Shown here: positions 57,801 to 64,000 of the stretch, piece by piece
How positions within the stretch are numbered: the first letter of the stretch is position 1
How the letters are laid out: every line of letters begins with the position of its first letter
Program-made: the position numbers and the translations under genes
Source of the DNA: UBA6489 sp942490775
GTDB taxonomy: Bacteria > Patescibacteriota > Gracilibacteria > BD1-5 > UBA6164
Direction of reading: 5' to 3'
DNA length: 64,000 nt
Assembly (NCBI GenBank): GCA_942490775.1
Contig: CALNYL010000009.1
Span: forward strand, 1 to 64,000
Notes under the pieces: model-generated
Database searches by the model: none
Told to the model about the DNA's origin: nothing
The model's input: the letters and a program-made list of their open reading frames with translations, nothing else

Positions 57801-58070
57801 TGTAGGGAAAATAATTACTCTAGTATTTTCTAGTGTAGCTTGTATGTCTTTAGCATACCTTTCTACTTTACTTTCTATTTTAGAATATATTTCTTCTTCA
57901 ACTATTAAAGATACTATATTATAAAACTCTTTTTGCTGAGCAAATACTTTAGAGTTTATATAATCCATAAATGGTATTCTAAAAGTAAAAGCAAATAGCA
58001 TTGATAGTATCAGAATTGATGATATACTTTTTTTGAATATTATTATTTTTTTTGATTTTTTGTTTTCCAC
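42829..58070 (-). CDS. Giant secreted/surface protein, about 5,080 codons with -1 frameshift
   Basis: GTG start at 58070 (an in-frame TAA lies just upstream; no ATG nearby). Residues 1-45 are a signal peptide (KKIIIFKKSISSILILSMLF...VFAQQ). The protein is cysteine-containing from about 300-1150 and 2750-3350, Ser/Asp/Glu-rich at about 1200-1245, Ig-like at about 1450-1700, with three FG-GAP/VCBS-like units at about 2300-2435 (FDYNNDDKQDILYV, FSGDGYEDIFFI, FDMDNDTITDLVVL), a run of 17 Glu at about 2694-2711, a Pro-rich LPxIPEL zone at about 3770-3820, Asp-rich EVDSDGDGDPANDNDNEEN near 4730 and GSGSLEE heptads near 4755-4790. In the zero frame it stops at 44928 (4380 aa); a -1 shift at 44964-44970 extends it to 42829. 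Likely a calcium-binding adhesin; inference. Confidence 0.8.
43688..43815 (-). repeat. Tandem 21-bp repeats coding GSGSLEE heptads
   Basis: Six imperfect 21-nt units (plus-strand form CTTCAAGAGCCTTCTTCTAGG) inside the giant gene, coding GDLEGSS-GILEEPT-GDLEEGS-GSLEEGS-GSLEKGS. The glycine after each Ser is UGA. Confidence 0.85.
44964..44970 (-). promoter_or_regulatory. Slippery heptamer A AAA AAG (putative -1 frameshift site)
   Basis: On the mRNA the zero frame reads AGA AAA AAG: an in-phase A-AAA-AAG, as in E. coli dnaX. Slipping back one base gives AAA AAA GAG GAA GAA and opens the downstream 700 codons. The zero frame ends at TAA 44928-44930. No strong downstream stem is visible by eye; the upstream GAGAG could act like an internal Shine-Dalgarno stimulator. 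Confidence 0.6.
49941..49988 (-). repeat. GAA trinucleotide microsatellite coding poly-Glu
   Basis: Sixteen uninterrupted GAA codons (TTC on the plus strand) followed by GAG, coding 17 Glu in the giant protein. Changes of whole units would keep the frame. Confidence 0.95.
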
Positions 58071-58165
58071 TTTTAGATATAGTTAATTTTAAACTTTCCA
58101 TCTCAACCATTGTTTTTTTGGTTGTATAGTTAGAACTTTTTGTTTTGATTTTTTATGTTTTGTTT

Positions 58166-58222
58166 CTATAGTCAAACCTCTATCTTGAGTTCTTTCCCCT
58201 TTGGAGAGGAAAGATGCTACAA
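58166..58222 (+). repeat. Palindromic repeat, family A
   Basis: AACCTCTATCTTGAGTTC, TTTCCCC, TTTGG, AGAGGAAAG, ATGCTACAA; about 100 nt upstream of the giant gene's start. Confidence 0.7.
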
Positions 58223-58281
58223 AATAAGGTTTATTTTTGTTTTTGTTTGTTTTTGTTTTTTATTTTTTGTTATATATTAAT

Positions 58282-58320
58282 AAAAAGTAATATTTTTTCA
58301 ATAGAAAATATTACTTTTTT
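58282..58320 (-). terminator. Terminator after the EamA-type transporter gene
   Basis: AAAAAGTAATATTTT, eight-base loop, AAAATATTACTTTTTT; perfect 15-bp AT-rich stem. Confidence 0.8.
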
Positions 58321-58352
58321 CGCTTTATAGACAGGATAGTAGACAATTATTC

Positions 58353-59207
58353 TTAAAAAACTTTAAAAAATAACATAGACAATATAGTCAAAATTATCGC
58401 AATAATTTTTCTGAGGTCTAGTTTTTCTTTGTAGAAAATTAGTGATAGTATTATAGGTATGAGGATTGAGAAGGAATTTATAGTGTAGACAGTTCACATA
58501 TTTCAAGACATAGCTTTCACAAAAAATACTGTTGCAATAAAAATAAATGATCAGCTTAATATACTTACTCTTTTAACTTTTGAATCCATTTTATAATTAG
58601 ACTTAGTTCTATAGTATTGAATTAATGAGATTCATAATCAAGTTCAACCTCAAACAAGCATATAAAGATATATATTTAAATCATTTATTTTTACTATCTT
58701 AGACATAGCTACACTAACAACAGCTAATACTCATGAAATTAAGCACAAAATTATTCATTTTAATAGATTATTCTGTTTTAATTTTTCTTTCTTACTTATT
58801 AGTACAATAGGAACAATTAATCAAAAAATAATTCATATAACTTCATTTATTTCAAGAGTATCATTAAAAAGATATAATCATACAATAAAAGCTATTATTG
58901 TAGAAAAGATTTTATATATAGGAAAATAAAAAATGGTCCCTATATTTTTCAATGATTCTATTCTTAAAATTAGTGTTCATAAATAACTTATTCACATAAT
59001 AATAGAAACTATTATTAATAATTTTAAGTTATTTAAATAATCTCATGAAAATATATAAAAAATAAGAGCAAAAAGTGAATAAGAGGCAAATGAATAAGCT
59101 GTGAATAAAAAGGGGTTATATTTCTTTTCTGCTCATACTTTTACAAAAAAACTAGATAATCAGGCAAAAATAGCTGATAATAATGCATATAAAAACCATA
59201 AGTCCAT
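58353..59207 (-). CDS. EamA/DMT-family transporter
   Basis: A 284-aa protein with about ten hydrophobic segments in two halves of five (MDLWFLYALLSAIFAGLSSFFVKVG ... and ISLIQYYRTKSN ... FIFIATVFFVKAMSGNMGTVYTI). Each half ends in the conserved EamA pattern (FFVKVGAE, LIPIILSLIFYKEKLDLRKII). Family members export metabolites such as amino acids or sugars; the substrate is unknown here. Confidence 0.75.
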
Positions 59208-59227
59208 AATTTATATATTTAAAAACT

Positions 59228-59256
59228 AAAACTCCCTGTTTTTTCAACAGAGAGCT
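59228..59256 (-). terminator. Terminator after the peptidase gene
   Basis: Minus strand CTCTCTGTT, GAAAA, AACAGGGAG, TTTT; about 25 nt beyond the stop of the M14-like gene. Confidence 0.7.
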
Positions 59257-59280
59257 TATTCTCTTATTTTAGAGAATATT

Positions 59281-60138
59281 TTATATCTTTAGGCTTTTTA
59301 CTAAAGCCATTTTATTCCTTCTCCATTCACTACTCCATCTTGTGCTGGTTTCAACCTCAATAACCTGAATATTGTTTTCTTTTGCCCGTTTCATAATATG
59401 TCCTGTTTTAAAATCCTTTTTTAACTCTTTCCATTCTAGGTCTGAAAACATTCTGTATCTTGAATACTCTGAATAACTTTTGACTCTTTCTTGTAATCAA
59501 TAAACTTTTTTTCATTTTTCATAATCCTCTCATTTTCAAAAAACTGTTCACGAACAGTTTTTAAAAACATAAATAGTTTTTATTCTTTCTTTTGCTACAA
59601 AGGTTATAAGTGACTGAATTTCTGGCTCACTAGCTGGATATCTTCATCAAAAAGCTGGATGTTTTTTTCATGATATGAGTGATGCTGTTTCTTCTTTCCA
59701 GTTTTTTGTTGGAAAATTTCTATTTAAATCGACTTCATTTGAGTTTGTTTTTCCTATTTTTCATCATCAAAAGTAATCAGGATTTTTAATTGCTTTATTA
59801 TAACCATCTATATTTAAAGCTGGAATAACAAATATTTTTTTATTTTCTAGATATTTTTTTGGAAAGAGTGTAAGAATTCCTCAAAGATAATTAACCCATT
59901 TATTCATCAGTTTGATGGTACCAACTTCATTTCAATGTAATCATCATAGGTAAAGTATTTTTTCTTCTCATTTTCAAAAGATATAACAGTTTATAGGTGC
60001 TGATTCTACAGTAACTCCTATTGTAATTTTTTCTTTTCCAGATAATTTTTCATCAATTTTTGGTCTATCAATAATATTATCGAATATTCAGTTTATTCAC
60101 TTAAAAAAGAAAGATAATTTTGATTTTAATTTTTTCAT
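59281..60138 (-). CDS. M14-like zinc carboxypeptidase / AstE-type hydrolase
   Basis: A 285-aa protein. LYLGGLHGNEVGT (about 74-86) supplies the HxxE zinc ligands, VDLNRNFPTKNW (about 150) the substrate-binding Asn-Arg, and VIEVETST (about 262) the catalytic glutamate. The second zinc histidine, normally in an LHS motif, is not apparent: at that place the protein reads TIYVFKNCSGTVFG. Activity is therefore uncertain. It starts 2 nt after lysS stops, so the two are co-transcribed. Confidence 0.7.
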
Positions 60139-60140
60139 TT

Positions 60141-62144
60141 CTAACTTTTATATAATTTAAATTCTTTAGTCATTTTCTCCACCTCTGATTTTTTTCAGTA
60201 TATAAGTATTCAAAAATGTTCTATTTTGTTAAAATCTTTATTTGATGTGATTTCTCAAACTTTAGAATCATCACTAGTTTCTAGCATTTCTCTAGTGAAT
60301 TCTGTTACTAGTAGTCAAGTTTCTCTAGCTTTTCTAATTGCTTTTACTATTTTTTCTTGCTTATCAGCTTCTTTTATCATTATTGCATGAGTTGTATTCA
60401 TACTTATGTCTACTCAATCTTTTGTTTTTATCTTGTCTGTATGGAATAGTCATTTTCATTCTCTTGCTCAGTATGCTGCACTTAGATGTGCTATTGTATT
60501 TAACTCTTGCCATGGCTGTAATCAGACTTCTTTGTTTATAATGGTCACGGCTAAATTAGTTTGTATTTTACTTTCATTATCATTTGTTTTCATTAGAGGA
60601 AATAGTTGTACATCTCTTAAGTTGTCTTGTTCTGTAAGTAAAGCGACTATCCTTTCTACTCACATTCCCCGACCTGATTGGCATGGCATACCATATTCCA
60701 TAGCCAGAACAAAATCATCATCACCAGATGTTGCTTCCTCATCTCATTTTTCAATTGCTCAAGATTGTTCTTCAAAATTTTCAGTTTGTATTTTAGGATC
60801 CACCAATTCTGAATAAGCTTTTAGTACTTCCCATCAATTCAAAAGAAGTTGAAATTGCTCCACTATTTTCTCATCCTTATCACTTTGTCTAGCAAGGGGT
60901 TGCATAGTTTTTGGATAGTTGTAGACAAAAGCTGGTCAAACTATTCAAGGTCTTAGAACTTTCTTATATAGATAATCTATCATAGTAGCGGTAGCTTGAT
61001 TTTCTATTCACTCCCAAGTGTGTCAAGCATCTTTTATATCACTTCTTAACTTATCCTCATCTTCTGGTCAATATTCTTCTATATTAATTCCTGATTTTTC
61101 TTTTACTCATGCTATGTAATCCACCTTTTCCCAAGGTGTAGTAAAATCAACCTCTTTTTCAATTCATTCCTTATCTTTTATTTTTAATTTTCTATCTAAT
61201 TTTAAAGTATCAAATACATAATCAAACATATCTTCTGTAAACTTTATGTTATCCTCAAAATTCCACCAAGCAGCATAATGTTCAAATTCTGAGTATTCCT
61301 GTACATGTGAAGGATCAGATCATTCATTCCTAAAATTTCTTGATAATTCGAAAATTCTTTCAAACCTACCAACAGTTGTCTTTTTTAGAGAAGTTTCTGG
61401 TGCTATCCTTAAAAAATAATCCTCATCAAAGTCATTATGATGAGTAATAAAAGGTTTAGCGGCTGCTCAAGATGCTGCATTTCATAAAACTGGTGTTTCT
61501 ACTTCTGTAAAATCATTTTTATAATAAAATTCTCTAACAGCTTTCACGAAATTACTTCTAAACTTAAATCTTTTATAACTATCTTCATTCATTATCAAAT
61601 CAAGATACCTTTTTCTATAAATAGTCTCTTGATCCTGAATGCCATGAAACTTCTCTGGAAGAGGTCTAACAGCCTTTGATAATATTTGAAACTCTTTTAC
61701 GAATATTGTTAACTCTCAGTGTTTAGTTAAAAATAAATCTCAAATAACTCAAATATAATCTCAAACCTGACAAAATTTCTCTGCTATTTTGTGAGCAGTC
61801 TTCATTTCTCATCAAATTTCCAATTCTTCAACTAAATCTTTTCAAGTATTAAATTTTATTTTTTCTCTCATAAAACAAACTTGTATATCATCTGTATTAT
61901 CTCTAATTTTTCAGAATACTAATTTCCCCATTCATCTACTAGAAATTATTCTACCTGCTGTTTTAAAATCTCAAACTACACCAGAATCAGTTATTTTTTC
62001 TAGCTCTTTTATACTTTTTTCTTCTTTTCTTATTTTTTCAATATCAACTTTTCATCTAAAATTATTAGCATAAACTATTACACCTGCATTTTTTAAATCC
62101 TCTATCTTTTGGATTCTATCAATACTTTCCTTTGAATATGTCAT
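60141..62144 (-). CDS. lysS: Lysyl-tRNA synthetase with C-terminal PTH2/DUF2000-like domain
   Basis: A 667-aa protein; class II LysRS is normally about 490-510 aa. It has the OB-fold N-domain (SSRGMGKLVFGKIRD), motif 1 (FTEVETPVLGNAASGAAAKPF, about 208-228), motif 2 (FERIFELSRNFRNEG, about 258) and motif 3 (GMPCQSGRGMGVERIVALL, about 482-500), ending RDVQLFPLMK. About 140 further residues follow: QTNLAVTIINKEVGLQPWQ, LNTIAHLSAAYGAREGK, ISMNTTHAIMIKEA, KIVKAIRKARETGLLVTEF. The pattern recalls the DUF2000/peptidyl-tRNA hydrolase 2 fold; not proven. Confidence 0.9.
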
Positions 62145-62325
62145 TTTTAGTATTTATTAAAATAATATTATTCTCACATATTATTATTTTTAGGGAAAAA
62201 GACAAGAAAAAATTATTATAATAAAAATAATGTAAACAAAAATTTGACTAATTGAAAATATAAATATAATACCTTGGCACTAAAAATAAAGTGTTAAATT
62301 ATTTAGGGTATTAAGATGTATTTGT

Positions 62326-62400
62326 GCGGCTATCGTCTAGTGGTTAGGACTCGTGGTTTTCATCCACGCAACCGGAGTTCGATTCTCCGTAGCCGTACCA
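62326..62400 (+). tRNA. tRNA-Glu (TTC)
   Basis: Acceptor GCGGCTA / TAGCCGT, anticodon stem CGTGG and CCACG with loop TTTTCAT (anticodon TTC), T-arm CGGAGTTCGATTCTCCG, encoded CCA. Confidence 0.95.
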
Positions 62401-62410
62401 TTTTTTTTAT

Positions 62411-62485
62411 CGCGGGGTGGAGAAGTGGTATCTCGTCGGGCTCATAACCCGAAGATCACTCGTTCGATTCGAGTCTCCGCAACCA
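62411..62485 (+). tRNA. Initiator tRNA-fMet (CAT)
   Basis: CGCGGGG pairs with CTCCGCA except the 1-72 position (C-A), the initiator hallmark. Anticodon stem ends in GGG/CCC around loop CTCATAA. T-loop CGTTCGATTCG; CCA encoded. Confidence 0.95.
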
Positions 62486-62500
62486 ATATTAACTACTCTT

Positions 62501-62575
62501 GTCAGTGTAGCTCAGGGGTAGAGCACAGGATTCATATCCCTGTGGTCGGTGGTTCAAATCCACCCACTGACACCA
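62501..62575 (+). tRNA. tRNA with CAT anticodon (elongator Met, or Ile with lysidine)
   Basis: Acceptor GTCAGTG / CACTGAC, anticodon arm CAGGA TTCATAT CCCTG, T-arm GGTGGTTCAAATCCACC, encoded CCA. Which of the two identities applies depends on TilS modification. Confidence 0.9.
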
Positions 62576-62618
62576 AAAAATTTATGTTTCTATTAGTTAC
62601 TTAATCTAAATTTAAAAG

Positions 62619-62861
62619 ATGTTAGCAAAATTAAAAAAAAGAAAAAGACTTAGAGTTCACGGTTTTTTAAAAAGAAGTTCAACTGCTTCTGGTAGAAATG
62701 TTTTAAAAAACAGGAGAAGAAAAGGTAGACATGAATTAACTGTTAGCTACCCTAAGAGATATCAAGAAATTAATTGAAAAGCAAAACTTCATATAATAGC
62801 TTGAGGTACAGCTAGAAAATCTCCATTTGATGGTAAATGAAACTATGTAAAGAGAAAATAA
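62619..62861 (+). CDS. rpmH: 50S ribosomal protein L34 with C-terminal extension
   Basis: 80 aa. MLAKLKKRKRLRVHGFLKRSSTASGRNVLKNRRRKGRHELTV covers the complete L34 (normally 44-47 aa). About 35 more residues follow (SYPKRYQEINGKAKLHIIAG...), partly with UGA glycine, so the extension is translated only under the recoded genetic code. It precedes rnpA, the classical pair near the replication origin; dnaA is not in the window. Confidence 0.92.
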
Positions 62862-62870
62862 AATTCAAAA

Positions 62871-62945
62871 GGCTAAAGCCCCTCTATTGAAGAGAATTGA
62901 AAATTTTTAAAGAAATTGTTAAAAGAGGTTTTTAGCCCCTTTGAA
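62871..62945 (+). repeat. Palindromic repeat, family B
   Basis: AGGCTAAAGCCCCTCTATTGA at the left and AAGAGGTTTTTAGCCCCTTT at the right form a long imperfect hairpin between rpmH and rnpA. Related to 17489-17550 and 22300-22340. Confidence 0.7.
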
Positions 62946-62971
62946 AAAGAATAAATGATACTTCAAAAAAT

Positions 62972-63325
62972 ATGATTTCTAAAAAAAATAGATTAAAAGA
63001 AAAAGAAACAAAAAAGGTTTTACAGAAATGAAAACCTTTTTTTTCGTATTGAATAGTTTTAAACCACTTAAAAAGTAAACAAAAATTCAACAGATTTGCA
63101 ATAGTTATAGGCTGAAAATCAGTAACTAATAATGTTACAAGAAACTTTTTCAGGAGAAGATTCTATGACTTAATAAAAAATAAGTGAGTTATTGATAATA
63201 AAAGTGATAAGAAACATGATTTTGTTTTTGTTGTAAAGAAAAAAACAAAACTTGATAAAAATGATAAAAATACTATTATCTCCTTTGAAAAAGATTTGGG
63301 ATTTTTGATTGGAAAAATTTTTTAA
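62972..63325 (+). CDS. rnpA: Ribonuclease P protein component
   Basis: 117 aa. FNRFAIVIGGKSVTNNVTRNFFRRRFYDLI is the RnpA signature (RNR-type basic helix binding M1 RNA); the N-terminal MISKKNRLKEKETKKVLQKGKPFFS also fits. It assists the RNase P RNA in maturing tRNA 5' ends. Four UGA glycines. It lies 110 nt after rpmH. Confidence 0.92.
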
Positions 63326-63326
63326 A

Positions 63327-63363
63327 CCCCTCCCTAGCCCTCCCCCTTCAGGAGAGGGGAAAT
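63327..63363 (+). repeat. Palindromic repeat, family C
   Basis: ACCCCTCCCTAGCCCTCCC, CCTTCAGGAGAGGGG; sister of the element inserted in queA at 18518-18552. It lies just after the rnpA stop. Confidence 0.75.
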
Positions 63364-63418
63364 AAAAGGAATTTTACTTAATTTTTAAACAAAGTACTTT
63401 ATATATTACTTATTTATA

Positions 63419-63459
63419 GTCTCTTTCTCATGTAGGGGGAAAGAATTTAGATAGGGGTA
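63419..63459 (-). repeat. Palindromic repeat, family A, inverted
   Basis: On the minus strand CCCCTATCTAAATTCTTTCC, CCCTACATGAGAAAGAGAC, matching the family A core CTATCTTGAATTCTTTCCCC. Confidence 0.65.
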
Positions 63460-63488
63460 TATTATTTAACACATAACCGAAAACTACT

Positions 63489-64000
63489 ATGAATAACTAT
63501 GAAGTAGAAATAAAAGTCCTTTTAACAACAAAAGAAAATCGTGATAAATTTAAAGAAAACCTATCACACAAACTTATGGATTTAAAATTCTTGTGAAAAA
63601 ACTCACAATTAAATCATTACTTTATGTGATGAAATATAGATAAACTAAGAGAAAATATTTTTGATTCACTACCAGAAGATAAAAAAGAGGGTTTTGAAAA
63701 TATATTAAAAATAGGATGAAAATACTCTTTTAGAACAAGATATTTAAATTGAGACTCTATACTTGTTATAAAACTATCAGTTGATGATACAACAAGCTCT
63801 AATGGAATAAAAAGACTTGAGTGGGAAAATACATTTAAAAAGATGAAAATAGATGATTTAGATCAAAAACTAATTGATTCTGATTTTGAATTTCAGGCAA
63901 AATGGTCGAGAGAAAGAGAAGAATATGAATCTAAAAATAATATAAATATAACCATAGACAAAAATGCTTGATATTGATATTTATCAGAATTTGAAATGGT
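63489..64000 (+). CDS. CYTH-domain protein (partial, runs off the window)
   Basis: The first 170 residues: MNNYEVEIKVLLTTKE carries the ExExK motif of CYTH/triphosphate tunnel metalloenzymes, followed by KYSFRTRYLNGDSILVIKLS, GIKRLEWE and, late, DKNAGYGYLSEFEMV, all positions of the charged tunnel strands. Family activities: adenylate cyclase type IV, thiamine triphosphatase or inorganic tripolyphosphatase; which is unknown. Confidence 0.75.

Larger units (their letters stand above)
58071..58352. other. Non-coding leader of the giant gene
   Basis: Holds the giant gene's 5' region (AT-rich, promoter not certain), a family A palindrome (58166-58222) and a terminator (58282-58320). No gene seen. 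Confidence 0.6.

Noticed and set aside
62353..62604. 83-aa ORF over the tRNA cluster
   Set aside because: It covers three complete tRNA genes with CCA ends; no protein features.
1..64000. UGA = tryptophan (Mycoplasma code)
   Set aside because: UGA aligns with invariant glycines (P-loops, GGGEGH of L2, Nudix box), and TGG is used for tryptophan where expected, for example in SecY and S3.

Overview
This is a low-GC bacterial window in which UGA encodes glycine rather than stop. Almost every gene is interrupted under the standard code. Read with UGA as Gly, long conserved proteins appear, and the UGA codons sit on invariant glycines: Walker A and LSGGEKQ of an ABC ATPase, GGGEGH of ribosomal protein L2, PYKGKG of L6, the Nudix box. 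This is the recoding known from the candidate phyla Gracilibacteria (BD1-5) and Absconditabacteria (SR1). I cannot separate the two here. No L30 gene lies between rpsE and rplO, which also fits the Candidate Phyla Radiation (CPR).

Layout. 1-4571 (minus): a decayed nucleotidyltransferase, a PLP decarboxylase, ribosomal protein L1, a Nudix hydrolase and a CDF cation transporter. 4703-7188 (minus): an ABC exporter broken by one extra base and a small membrane protein. 7291-17424 (minus): one continuous S10/spc-type ribosomal operon, rplC to secY. 17425-19080: palindromic repeats and queA, which carries copies of those repeats inside its reading frame. 19235-24739: hypothetical proteins, an ATPase, two toxin-antitoxin pairs and ATPase remnants, interspersed with the same repeats. 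24935-37024 (plus): three very large uncharacterised genes (1545, 1382 and 1089 aa) in tandem. 37076-42690: an accessory zone with a possibly foreign membrane gene, three copies of a PD-(D/E)XK-like nuclease gene in different states of decay, HicB- and RelE-like genes, a dead transposase and an IS200/IS605 element. 42829-58070 (minus): one giant surface or secreted protein gene, about 5,080 codons, with a canonical -1 slippery heptamer (A AAA AAG) exactly where the frame changes. 58353-62144 (minus): an EamA-type transporter, an M14-like peptidase and a lysyl-tRNA synthetase with a C-terminal extra domain. 62326-64000 (plus): three tRNAs, rpmH, rnpA and the start of a CYTH-domain protein.

Together this is a housekeeping chromosome segment (translation, secretion, tRNA modification) split by two blocks of giant, lineage-specific proteins. 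The 15-kb gene has a signal peptide, cysteine-rich segments, FG-GAP-like and Ig-like repeats and Asp-rich calcium-type motifs, as expected of a cell-surface adhesin in a small host-dependent bacterium. That role is inference. The most unusual observations are the palindromic elements inserted in frame in queA, the probable programmed frameshift in the giant gene, the giant-protein operon, and a gene (37162-37584) that uses no UGA codons and has a perfect consensus promoter.
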